DNA of 35,961 nucleotides from Mycobacterium sp. 1165178.9. GTDB taxonomy: Bacteria > Actinomycetota > Actinomycetes > Mycobacteriales > Mycobacteriaceae. Shown here in pieces: positions 1 to 7,709 of this stretch. A program made the position numbers and the translations under genes. Numbering within the stretch: the first letter of the stretch is position 1; the number at the start of each line of letters is the position of its first letter. A model generated the notes under the pieces. That model was not told where the DNA came from. It was given only the letters and a program-made list of their open reading frames with translations, and did not search any database. Location of the stretch: contig NZ_LZMB01000103.1 of assembly GCF_001673555.1 (NCBI RefSeq), positions 1-35,961 on the forward strand, read 5' to 3'.

Positions 1-1067
1 CGCTCATCACGGTCGCAGGCAACCCGGTGCTGTCCACCCCCGCCGGTGACAAGCTCGACGCAGTGCTGCCGATGCTGGAAGCGATGATCTCCGTTGACCT
101 TTGGCTCAACGAGACGACGCGGCACGCCGATGTGATTCTGCCCGGCCTGTCCCCGCTCGAGCAGCCGCACCACGACGATCTCATCCTGCTCTTCGCCATC
201 CGCAGCATCGCGAATTATTCTGCGCCGGTGTTCGATCCGGGCGACCGACCGCACGAATGGGAGATCCTGATCCGATTGACCGGCCTGTGCACCGGAACAC
301 CCGCCGAGGACGTGGACGTTGCGGCCATTGACGACGGCTTCTTCGATTACCTGGCCTTCACCCGCGGGCTCGACGGTGGGCAGATCCGCAAGCTCTACGA
401 GCACGGCGGACCGGAGCGAATGCTCGACCTCACACTGCGCACCGGGCCCTTCGGCGACCAGTACGGCAAGACCCCGGGCGGGCTTACCCTGGACATGCTC
501 AAGGCCAATCCGAACGGCATCGACTTCGGGCCCATGGTGCCACAGCTACCCGACATCCTCGGAACGCCCGACAAGAAGATCCGGCTCGCACCGCAATACC
601 TGCTCGACGACCTGCCGCGGCTGGCCGCGCGCATAGAGCGGCCCGCCGAGCCGCTCGTCCTCGTGAGCCGGAGGCACCTGCGATCCAACAACACCTGGCT
701 GCACAACGTGCCCGCCCTGATGAAGGGAAAGGACCGGTGCACGTTGCTGATCCATCCCGACGACGCAGCCCGTTATGACATCACCGACGACGACATCGTC
801 ACGGTGAAATCGGAGGCGGGCGAGATTCAAGTGCCCGTGGAGGTCACCGAGTCCATCAAGCCGGGTGTGGTGTCGATGCCCCACGGGTGGGGGCACGGCA
901 AGCCGGGCACCCGCATGTCGGTCGCCAACAACTCACCCGGCGCAAACACCAATGTGCTGTCGCCGCCAACGTTTGTCGACGAGCCCTCCGGCAACGGGGT
1001 GCTCAACGGCATCCCGGTCACGATCATCGACGATCGAGCCCGATTCCGGCCGGCGTCGACGCCCTGA
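1..1067 (+). CDS. Molybdopterin-dependent oxidoreductase, C-terminal part (5' truncated by window)
   Basis: The reading frame is open back to base 3 and begins mid-protein (LITVAGNPVLSTP), so the start lies outside the window. The visible part opens with a block typical of the DMSO-reductase/formate-dehydrogenase superfamily: GNPVLSTP, then the run containing NETTRHADVILPG. Near the C-terminus it has a molybdopterin-dinucleotide-binding domain of the usual beta-barrel kind, with SRRHLRSNNTWLHN, a DDIVTVKSEAGEI strand pair and a PHGWGH motif before the end. Such proteins oxidise or reduce small substrates at a bis-MGD molybdenum centre in the cytoplasm. The active-site residue and any Fe-S motif lie upstream, so the substrate cannot be judged. 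Rv0197-like proteins are a plausible relative from memory. The gene converges with the broken SDR downstream. Confidence 0.85.
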   Translation, partial: LITVAGNPVLSTPAGDKLDAVLPMLEAMISVDLWLNETTRHADVILPGLSPLEQPHHDDLILLFAIRSIANYSAPVFDPGDRPHEWEILIRLTGLCTGTPAEDVDVAAIDDGFFDYLAFTRGLDGGQIRKLYEHGGPERMLDLTLRTGPFGDQYGKTPGGLTLDMLKANPNGIDFGPMVPQLPDILGTPDKKIRLAPQYLLDDLPRLAARIERPAEPLVLVSRRHLRSNNTWLHNVPALMKGKDRCTLLIHPDDAARYDITDDDIVTVKSEAGEIQVPVEVTESIKPGVVSMPHGWGHGKPGTRMSVANNSPGANTNVLSPPTFVDEPSGNGVLNGIPVTIIDDRARFRPASTP

Positions 1068-1128
1068 AATCGGTTCACCCAGCCCCCCAGTGCCTTTCAC
1101 CGTCGGCATCCGCGCGGGGAGAACGCGC

Positions 1129-1168
1129 TTGCATTACCCGATCAGGGGTTGCATCACCCGATCAGGGG
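1129..1168. repeat. Tandem duplication of a 20-bp unit between convergent genes
   Basis: Two head-to-tail copies of a 20-bp unit, TTGCATTACCCGATCAGGGG at 1129-1148 and TTGCATCACCCGATCAGGGG at 1149-1168, differ at one base. Each contains CCC-GATCA-GGG, which could form a very small stem. The second copy supplies the TGA stop of the minus-strand SDR (1162-1164), so the duplication touches the end of that gene. It could be a bidirectional terminator or a replication-slippage product. Confidence 0.8.
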
Positions 1169-2006
1169 GCGACGGGCCGATTTGTCCACTGGCGGTCTGG
1201 CCGGCGCGTGGACCGGAACCATCCGCCGGCAGCCCCGGTACCGCCGTCGGTGGGGATGACATGACCGGTGACGAACCCCGATAGATCGGAGGCCAAGAAC
1301 AGGATGACCCTGGCCTGATCCTCGGGCAGGCCCATCCGCCCCACCGGAACCCATTGCGGCCACTGTGTCTGTTCCTCGGCCGAAAGCCATTGCGAATAGG
1401 GCACTTGCAGGGATTCGGTGACGTCGGGCGCGATGGCGTTGACCCGCACCCCGTCGTTGCCCACTTGGACCGCGAGGCTGCGAGTGAACGCGTTGACGGC
1501 GGATTTGAAGGCGGCATACACCGGGTCCTCCGGATAGCCCCGCAGCCCCTCGACCGAAGAGACGTTCACGATCGCACCCGTGTGCCGCTCGACCATGGAC
1601 GGCAGGAACGCATGGGTCATCAGGAAGACGTGGTGCAGGTTGATCCGATACAGCTCGTCCCACAGCTGTGGGTCGGTGTCGGCAAAATTTCCGGGGTGGC
1701 GTAACCAATGACCCACGTTGTTGACCAACACGTCGACCCGGCCGGATCGGTCGAGCACGGTTCGGGCAAGCGGGCGACCTGATCCGGTTCTCGGACGTCG
1801 GTCGCGACGGCTGAAGCCGACCCACCCGATTCGATGATCGAGGCTGCCGTCGCGCCGGCGAGGTCGGCGTCGATATCGGCGATGACCACGTCGGCACCGT
1901 GTTCGGCGAACAGCCGGGCAGTCGCAGCACCGATACCTCCCGCGCCGCCCGTGACGACCGCCACGCGGTCGGACAGCAGCCGATCGGGAGGATTAGCGGG
2001 TGCCAT
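1162..2006 (-). pseudogene. SDR-family oxidoreductase broken by a single-base frameshift
   Basis: Two overlapping frames together make one short-chain dehydrogenase of about 281 residues. The N-terminal part (from ATG at 2006) has the Rossmann motif TGGAGGIG and the acidic turn VIADID. The C-terminal part (from about 1770 to the TGA at 1162) has VNNVG, the serine-bearing IVNVSS, the catalytic Y-x3-K (YAAFK) and the PTDGG end. The frames join at about 1761-1772 after ATDVREPDQVARL. Adding one base (probably G) there restores RLARTVLDRSGRVDVLVNNVG, the expected family sequence. The gene therefore looks inactivated by a 1-nt deletion, unless this is an assembly error. A restart at GTG 1758 would lack the NAD(P)-binding half. 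Relatives oxidise or reduce a hydroxyl or keto group with NAD(P)(H). Confidence 0.85.
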
Positions 2007-2147
2007 CGCTCATATATAGGCCATACCGGGACCTCGGCAACAGCCGATCACTCTGTTCACGCCCGCGCGGCAGCCTCGAGAGAGATAGGCGGGTGATACC
2101 CATCTCCTGGATCGAGCAAACAGTGATGTACGCAACATTTCTCAGGC

Positions 2148-2164
2148 GTTAATTTGCAATTAAC
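2148..2164. promoter_or_regulatory. Perfect AT-rich inverted repeat, probable repressor operator
   Basis: GTTAATT-TGC-AATTAAC has perfect 7-bp arms around a 3-bp spacer, and is strikingly AT-rich for this genome. It lies 47 bases before the esterase start at 2211, in the divergent gap between the broken SDR and the esterase. Size and symmetry fit the operator of a dimeric regulator such as TetR or MarR. No regulator gene adjoins it here. Confidence 0.55.
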
Positions 2165-2176
2165 CCCCAGCTGGGG
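2165..2176. promoter_or_regulatory. 12-bp GC palindrome abutting the AT-rich inverted repeat
   Basis: CCCCAGCTGGGG is a perfect 12-bp palindrome that starts one base after the AT-rich repeat ends. It lies about 20 bases upstream of the esterase ribosome binding site (AGGAGG near 2197-2202), so it may fall in the 5' leader. It could be a second operator or a short hairpin; no loop is available for a strong terminator. Confidence 0.35.
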
Positions 2177-2210
2177 CGGGTATCCGCCCTGCACTTAGGA
2201 GGTTGAATCC

Positions 2211-3254
2211 ATGCTGAGCAGGGCCGAACCGACGCATATCTTGCCGAGTGTGGCGACGACGCGGCGCGTCCATCATCGCCATAGTCCGCAGTCGGTTGCC
2301 GTGGGGCTCGCCAGTCGGCTCATCGTGAAGAACACCGTCCGCGCGTGGGCGATGACGCCGAACCTGCACTGGCCGTTCGAGTTCGTCGATGGCGTCGCAG
2401 GGTTGGTACCCCAAATCGGATCCGAGGCGCGAATCCAACGGGTGCGGCTGGACCATTGCACCGCCGAATGGGTTCGGGCTCCCGGCGTATCGGGGGAGCG
2501 GGCGATTTTGTACATGCATGGTGGAGCCTTCCTCACCTGCGGCCTCAACACCCACCGCTCGATGGTTGCTCGCTTGTCCAAGGCGGCCGATGCTCCCATC
2601 CTGACCGTCGCGTACCGGAAGTTACCCAAACACCAGATCACTGATGCCATCGACGACGGCATCAGTGGTCTGCGATGGTTGCAGGATCGCGGCTTCGACG
2701 GCGACCAGGTTGTCGTGGCCGGCGACTCGGCCGGTGGTTACCTGGCTTTCATGACCACCCTTCTGGCGATCAATGACGGCATTATGGAACCTGCGGGCGT
2801 GGCGACTATCTCGCCGTTCACCGACGCCGACCCGGTCCGAAAGCTCAAGCACCGCAACGCACGTAAATGCTCCATGTTCACCCGTCGCGCATTCTCGATG
2901 TTCGCGCAATATCTCAGCAAAGCACAGGTTTTGGAAGGCCGAGGTGATTCCACCGTCGCGTCGCCGGTCGACGCGGACCTGTCCTCGATGCCGCCGGTCA
3001 TGATTCACGCAAGCTCGGACGAGTTGTTGGTCGCCGACGCCGAATTGATGGCGAAACGCCTGGAAGCCAACGGGGTCCACTGCGATCTGCACCTGTGGGA
3101 CGGACAAATTCACGACTTCCCGATAGCGGCCGACATCTTGCCCGAGGGCAGGCGGGCCCTCAAGTACGTCGGGGATTTCGTCAAGGACGTCACCGCCGCC
3201 CGCAGCAAGATCCCGAGCGTTCGGAGTCTGCGCAACGCCGCAGTCGCGGGTTGA
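2211..3254 (+). CDS. Alpha/beta hydrolase, hormone-sensitive-lipase (Lip) family esterase
   Basis: A 347-residue HSL-family (family IV) esterase that hydrolyses carboxyl esters of short to medium acyl chains. The oxyanion HGG motif is at residues 103-105 (YMHGGAF). The nucleophile elbow GDSAGG is at 171-176 with Ser173, and the other triad members are probably Asp270 (SSDELLV) and His301 (GQIHDFP). An N-terminal cap of about 80 residues precedes the fold. No signal peptide is obvious. The ATG start is well supported by AGGAGG eight bases upstream. The gene stands alone between the broken SDR and the FHA-ABC transporter, and may be controlled through the two palindromes just upstream. It resembles mycobacterial Lip proteins, but I cannot choose among the many paralogues. 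Confidence 0.9.
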   Translation: MLSRAEPTHILPSVATTRRVHHRHSPQSVAVGLASRLIVKNTVRAWAMTPNLHWPFEFVDGVAGLVPQIGSEARIQRVRLDHCTAEWVRAPGVSGERAILYMHGGAFLTCGLNTHRSMVARLSKAADAPILTVAYRKLPKHQITDAIDDGISGLRWLQDRGFDGDQVVVAGDSAGGYLAFMTTLLAINDGIMEPAGVATISPFTDADPVRKLKHRNARKCSMFTRRAFSMFAQYLSKAQVLEGRGDSTVASPVDADLSSMPPVMIHASSDELLVADAELMAKRLEANGVHCDLHLWDGQIHDFPIAADILPEGRRALKYVGDFVKDVTAARSKIPSVRSLRNAAVAG

Positions 3255-3414
3255 AGCCGAAAGGTATTACGCCGCAGGCTAAGTCGTCGTCTCCGTGCTT
3301 TCATCACCAGGCCGCATCCTCGCCGCGGCCGGCCCCCCGTCGGCGGTCGTGCGAAGCAGAGACCGGCAACGACGCCGCGCATACGCCGCGGCGCTGCCGT
3401 TACAGTTGGTCCTG

Positions 3415-6060
3415 ATGACTTCACCAGCCCCGCCTGCGCTGACCGTGCGGTACGAGGGATCCGAACGCACGTTCGCGCCGGGCAACGATGTGGTGATCGG
3501 GCGTGATCTCCGCGCCGATCTGCGAGTCGCCCACCCCCTGATCTCCCGCACCCACCTGATCCTGCGGTATGACCAGGGCCGATGGGTCGCCGTCGACAAT
3601 GGCAGCCTCAACGGCCTTTATGTCCACAGCCGCCGGGTCCCGGTCGTCGACATCCAGGATGGGCTGCGGGTCAACGTCGGCAATCCGGACGGCCCGGCGC
3701 TCACCTTCGAGGTCGGTCGGCACCAAGGTTCGGCCGGGCGGCCCCCACTGACGACGTCGATGCCGATTGTCGGCAACACACCGCCGGCACAGGGGCCCCA
3801 GAGCCCGCCGTTTGGCATACACCAGCCTCAGCAGCCGGCGTCCACCTCGTTCCGGCCCTCCGTCCATCCGCCCACCACCGCGCAGCCGACCCAGCCCACG
3901 GGGGCCTCGCCGAGTCATCCGTCCGATCCGCAGCCCCGATACCCGACCAGCGGTTTGCCGAGCCCGCCGCCGAGCGGATCCCAGCCCGCACCCCAGATTT
4001 ACCGATCGCCGTCGCTGCACGCGGCGCCGCCGACCAGCGCGGAGCCCGCGGCCCAGACGGGACGCGTCGGCGGCGACTCCTCGGTCATCGCGACATCGAT
4101 GATGAAGATTTTGCGGCCGGGCAAGGCCGGGCCGGACGTGCCGGGCGCGATCAAGATCGGGCGCGCCAACGACAACGACATCGTCATCCCCGAGGTGTTG
4201 GCGTCGCGCCACCACGCCACCCTGGTTCCGACGCCCACCGGCACCGAGATCCACGACAACCGCAGCATCAACGGCACTTTCGTCAACGGCGTCCGGGTCG
4301 ATTCGGCGGTGCTGCACGACGGCGACGTGGTCACCATCGGCAACATCGACCTGGTTTTCCACGGCGGCAACCTGGCCCGCCGCGACCAGACCTCGACCGC
4401 GACGCGCAGCGGAGGCCTCGATGTGCGCGGGCTGACCTGGACGATCGAGAACAACAAAACGCTGCTGGACAACATCTCGCTGACCGCCCTGCCGGGCACG
4501 CTGACCGCCATCATCGGGCCATCCGGCGCCGGGAAGTCGACCTTCGCTCGGTTGGTCGCCGGGTATACACACCCGACGACGGGGACCGTGTCGTTCGAGG
4601 GCCACAACATCCATTCCGAGTACGCCTCGTTGCGCAGCAGGATCGGGATGGTGCCGCAGGACGACGTGGTGCACGGGCAGCTGACCGTGCAGCAGGCGTT
4701 GATGTACGCCGCTGAGCTGCGGTTGCCGCCGGACACCACCAAGGACGACCGCGTGCAGGTGGTGGCCCGGGTGCTCGAAGAACTCGAAATGACGCAGCAT
4801 CTGCACACGCGGGTGGACAAGCTGTCCGGCGGTCAGCGCAAACGCGCGTCGGTGGCGCTCGAGCTGCTCACCGGGCCGTCGCTGCTGATCCTCGACGAGC
4901 CGACCTCGGGCCTGGACCCGGCGCTGGACCGACAGGTGATGACCATGCTGCGGCAGCTGGCCGACGCCGGCCGTGTGGTGCTGGTGGTCACCCACTCGCT
5001 GACCTACCTGGACGTCTGCGACCAGGTTTTACTGCTGGCCCCCGGCGGCAAGACGGCGTTCTGCGGGCCGCCCGGCCAGATCGGCCCCGCCATGGGCACC
5101 ACCAACTGGGCCGACATCTTCAGCACCGTCGCCAGCGATCCCGACGGGTCCCGTGCGCGCTACCTGGCCCGAACGGGACCGCCGCCCGCTCCGCCGCCCG
5201 CCGAGAAACCGGCCGAGCTGGGCGATCCCGCCCACACCAGCCTGGTCCGGCAGTTCTCCACGATCGCCAGACGCCAGATGCGGCTCATCGTCTCGGACCG
5301 CGGCTACTTCGTCTTCCTCGCGCTGCTGCCGTTCATCATGGGGTCGTTGTCCATGTCGGTGCCCGGCGATATCGGCTTCGGGATACCGAACCCGATGGGC
5401 GCCGCGCCCAACGAGCCCGGGCAGATCCTGGTGCTGCTCAACGTCGGTGCGGTGTTCATGGGCACCGCGCTGACCATCCGCGATCTCATCGGTGAGCGCG
5501 CGATCTTCCTGCGGGAGCAGGCGGTCGGATTGTCCACGTCGGCCTACTTGTTGGCCAAGGTCTGCGTGTACACGGTCTTCGCGATCGTCCAGTCGGCGAT
5601 CGTCAGTGTCATCGCGGTGCTCGGCAAGGGCGCCCCGACCCAGGGTGCCGTGGCGCTGGGCAAGCCGGGTCTCGAGCTGTTCGCCGACGTCGCGCTGACG
5701 TGTGTGGCGTCAGCCATGCTCGGGCTGGCCCTGTCGGCCGTCGCCAAGTCCAACGAGCAGATCATGCCGTTGCTGGTGGTCGCGGTCATGTCGCAGCTGG
5801 TGTTCTCCGGCGGGATGATTCCGGTGACCGCGCGCATCGGCCTCGATCAGATGTCGTGGGCTACGCCGGCGAGGTGGGGATTCGCGGCGTCGGCCTCGAC
5901 TGCCGATCTGACCAAGCTGGTGCCCGGTCCGCTGACGCCGAAGGACTCGCACTGGAAGCACACCGCGGCGACGTGGTGGTTCGACGTCGGCATGCTTTTC
6001 GTCATCAGCGCCGTCTACCTGGGCTTCGTGCGCTGGAAGATCCGCCTGCGGGGCGGCTGA
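3415..6060 (+). CDS. FHA-domain ABC transporter, Rv1747-like
   Basis: An 881-residue half-transporter closely resembling M. tuberculosis Rv1747 over its whole length, as I recall that sequence. FHA-1 spans about 10-100 (IGRDLRADLRVAHPLISRTH, then GSLNGLY). A Pro/Ser/Thr-rich linker follows (105-222), and FHA-2 spans about 228-315 (IGRANDNDIVIPEVLASRHH, then RSINGTFVNG). The ABC ATPase has Walker A GPSGAGKS at 368-375, signature LSGGQ at 470-474 and Walker B LLILDEP from 490. The ABC2-type membrane domain of about six segments occupies the last 250 residues. FHA domains bind phosphothreonine. In M. tuberculosis the kinase PknF, encoded next door, phosphorylates this transporter; the exported substrate is thought to be a cell-envelope lipid. 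Here no kinase gene precedes it. The ATG at 3415 matches the Rv1747-like N-terminus; 40 more upstream codons are open but look non-coding. Confidence 0.95.
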   Translation: MTSPAPPALTVRYEGSERTFAPGNDVVIGRDLRADLRVAHPLISRTHLILRYDQGRWVAVDNGSLNGLYVHSRRVPVVDIQDGLRVNVGNPDGPALTFEVGRHQGSAGRPPLTTSMPIVGNTPPAQGPQSPPFGIHQPQQPASTSFRPSVHPPTTAQPTQPTGASPSHPSDPQPRYPTSGLPSPPPSGSQPAPQIYRSPSLHAAPPTSAEPAAQTGRVGGDSSVIATSMMKILRPGKAGPDVPGAIKIGRANDNDIVIPEVLASRHHATLVPTPTGTEIHDNRSINGTFVNGVRVDSAVLHDGDVVTIGNIDLVFHGGNLARRDQTSTATRSGGLDVRGLTWTIENNKTLLDNISLTALPGTLTAIIGPSGAGKSTFARLVAGYTHPTTGTVSFEGHNIHSEYASLRSRIGMVPQDDVVHGQLTVQQALMYAAELRLPPDTTKDDRVQVVARVLEELEMTQHLHTRVDKLSGGQRKRASVALELLTGPSLLILDEPTSGLDPALDRQVMTMLRQLADAGRVVLVVTHSLTYLDVCDQVLLLAPGGKTAFCGPPGQIGPAMGTTNWADIFSTVASDPDGSRARYLARTGPPPAPPPAEKPAELGDPAHTSLVRQFSTIARRQMRLIVSDRGYFVFLALLPFIMGSLSMSVPGDIGFGIPNPMGAAPNEPGQILVLLNVGAVFMGTALTIRDLIGERAIFLREQAVGLSTSAYLLAKVCVYTVFAIVQSAIVSVIAVLGKGAPTQGAVALGKPGLELFADVALTCVASAMLGLALSAVAKSNEQIMPLLVVAVMSQLVFSGGMIPVTARIGLDQMSWATPARWGFAASASTADLTKLVPGPLTPKDSHWKHTAATWWFDVGMLFVISAVYLGFVRWKIRLRGG

Positions 6061-6065
6061 CGCCG

Positions 6066-6230
6066 TCAGGCGCCCTTGCGGACCAGCTGCTCGGCCGCGG
6101 CACGCATACGGTCGGACAGTTGCAGCAGGTCGTGTTCGCCCACCCCCAGCGGCAGCGTGTACGCCAGCTGCCGCAATTCGACGGCGTAGTTGCGCAGATC
6201 TTCGCGGAGGCGCATCTCAACAGTGGGCAT
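6066..6230 (-). CDS. Small conserved-looking protein, 54 residues, unknown function
   Basis: An ATG at 6230 opens a 54-codon frame ending in TGA at 6066-6068: MPTVEMRLREDLRNYAVELR, then QLAYTLPLGVGEHDLLQLSD and a basic end. Codon use is strongly GC-biased at third positions, as in real neighbours, and an AGGGAGA-type ribosome binding site lies just upstream (about 6233-6240). The protein is charged, probably all alpha-helical, and has no signal peptide, membrane segment or cysteine. It converges with the FHA-ABC gene (5-bp gap) and diverges from the acyl-CoA dehydrogenase operon. I do not recognise the family. The amphipathic pattern would suit a small helical dimer or an adaptor to a partner protein. 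Confidence 0.7.
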   Translation of the reverse strand: MPTVEMRLREDLRNYAVELRQLAYTLPLGVGEHDLLQLSDRMRAAAEQLVRKGA

Positions 6231-6432
6231 GACTCTCCCTGGGGTTCGGCAGGATGCCTGGTCCCCGTCGACCGGCCGATCTGTAAATCTTCGCAGCCGG
6301 TCCGCATGACCGCGAGAGGGTCGATGCGTTTTAACGGGAGTTTGACAGCGTGTTTACAGTCCGAACGGCGCTCGAGCATGACGCAGCCCGGAAATCGTCA
6401 GCGCCATCTGGCCGTGGCGTTACGCTGACGTC

Positions 6433-6490
6433 GCTCGGTGAAAAGCATGCGGCTCGCATCAAGGCATGTGGCTCGGTGAAAGGCATGCGG
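6433..6490. repeat. Direct repeat of a 20-bp element in the leader of the catabolic operon
   Basis: GCTCGGTGAAAAGCATGCGG (6433-6452) and GCTCGGTGAAAGGCATGCGG (6471-6490) differ at one base and start 38 bp apart. Each contains the palindrome GCATGC. They occupy the last 76 bases before the acyl-CoA dehydrogenase start at 6509. They may be paired binding sites for the regulator of this operon, or a local 38-bp duplication. Confidence 0.6.
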
Positions 6491-6508
6491 AAAGGCACAG
6501 GCGCCGGA

Positions 6509-7687
6509 ATGGATTTCGAACTCGACGCTGGGCAGCGCGCCTGGCTCACCGAGGTTCGGGAATTTCTGCGCGATAACGTCACCCCGGAATTGCGCGCCGA
6601 ACTCGCCGTACACGACTTGGAATTTCCCGACGGTGAAGTGGCCCGGTTTCGCCGCAAGCTCGGGGCCAAGGGCTGGTTCGGGCTGAACTGGCCGCGCGAG
6701 TACGGCGGACTGGGCCTGGGCGCCATCCACCTGCATCTGCTGATGAGCGAATTCGAATATTGGGGCGTGCCCGGTCCCGACCTGACGGTGACATCGGTCG
6801 CGCCGATGATCATGCGGCACGGCACCGAGCGCAATAAAACCGATTGGCTGCCCCTGATCGCCAGGGGCGAAATGATCTGCGCGGTCGGCTATTCCGAGCC
6901 CGATGCGGGAACCGACCTGGCCAGCCTACGGACCAGCGCCACCCGGGACGGCGAAGAATGGGTGATCAACGGCACCAAGACCTGGAATAGTGGCGCCCAG
7001 CGCGCCACGCACGAATGGCTCTGCGTCCGTACCGATCCGAGTGCCGCCCGGCATCGCGGCATCTCGGTCATCATCGTGCCGATCGACAGCCCGGGCGTCG
7101 AAATCCGTCCGCTGTACGCGTGGTCGGGTTATCGCACCAACGAGGTGGGATTCCGTGGCGTGCGGGTGCCGGCCACCAACCTGGTCGGCGAGGTCAACCG
7201 CGGCTGGACGTACATCACTGGCGCGCTGGATCTCGAACGCGGGGCGCTGACCAACGCCGGAGACCTCCGGCGCGCCGTCGAGGAATTGCACGAGCTGGCG
7301 CGTTGCCCGCGGCGCGACGGGACCGTGCCCGCGGACGATCCGTCGCTTCGCCGGCGGCTGGCGCAGGCGGAGGCCGACGTCGCGGTGGCGGTGCTGATGG
7401 GCTACGAGGCGGCGTCGATCCTGGATTCGGGCGTGATACCCACCGCCGAGGTCAGTGTCGAAAAGGTGTTCACCAGCGAGTTGCGCCAGCGCATCGCCGA
7501 CCTGGCGCTCGACCTCCTCGGCCCCGACGGCCTGCTGGCCCATCGCAGCGAACGGGCCCCGCTGGCAGGCAAATTCGAGCGCCTCTACCGGGCCGCCCCG
7601 CTGATGCGGTTCGGCGGCGGTACCAACGAGGTGCTGCGCGACATCATCGCCCAGCGCGGGCACGGAATGCCCTCCTATGGACGCTGA
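6509..7687 (+). CDS. Acyl-CoA dehydrogenase, subunit with the FAD/substrate loop (FadE-like)
   Basis: A 392-residue acyl-CoA dehydrogenase, which introduces an alpha,beta double bond into an acyl-CoA using FAD. It has an N-terminal helical domain, the flavin motif GYSEPDAGTDLASL at 127-140, WVINGTKTWNSGA at 151-163 and the C-terminal FGGGTNEVLRDIIA near 368-381. It lacks the RxQFG segment that normally contacts the FAD of the partner chain; the next gene has that segment but lacks these motifs. This complementarity is the pattern of mycobacterial heterotetrameric (alpha2beta2) dehydrogenases such as FadE26-FadE27 and FadE28-FadE29, which act on steroid side chains. The start at MDFELDAGQ fits the family; upstream ATG/GTG codons in the same frame run through the direct repeats and look untranslated. 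It is the first gene of the operon. Confidence 0.92.
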   Translation: MDFELDAGQRAWLTEVREFLRDNVTPELRAELAVHDLEFPDGEVARFRRKLGAKGWFGLNWPREYGGLGLGAIHLHLLMSEFEYWGVPGPDLTVTSVAPMIMRHGTERNKTDWLPLIARGEMICAVGYSEPDAGTDLASLRTSATRDGEEWVINGTKTWNSGAQRATHEWLCVRTDPSAARHRGISVIIVPIDSPGVEIRPLYAWSGYRTNEVGFRGVRVPATNLVGEVNRGWTYITGALDLERGALTNAGDLRRAVEELHELARCPRRDGTVPADDPSLRRRLAQAEADVAVAVLMGYEAASILDSGVIPTAEVSVEKVFTSELRQRIADLALDLLGPDGLLAHRSERAPLAGKFERLYRAAPLMRFGGGTNEVLRDIIAQRGHGMPSYGR

Positions 7688-7709
7688 CTGAACAGCCCGC
7701 ATTCCGCAG

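Noticed and set aside
3295-3414. Extra 40 codons before the FHA-ABC start
   Set aside because: They are Arg/Ala-rich, lack a ribosome binding site, and do not match the Rv1747-type N-terminus, which begins at ATG 3415.
3421-4995. A 524-codon open frame on the minus strand
   Set aside because: It lies wholly antisense to the FHA-ABC gene, whose motifs are unmistakable. Its product is a low-complexity Arg/His/Gly-rich sequence, typical of an antisense shadow in high-GC DNA.
6342-6347. TTGACA as a -35 box for the catabolic operon
   Set aside because: No TAnnnT element lies 16-18 bases downstream (6364-6371 reads GC-rich), so the match is probably by chance.
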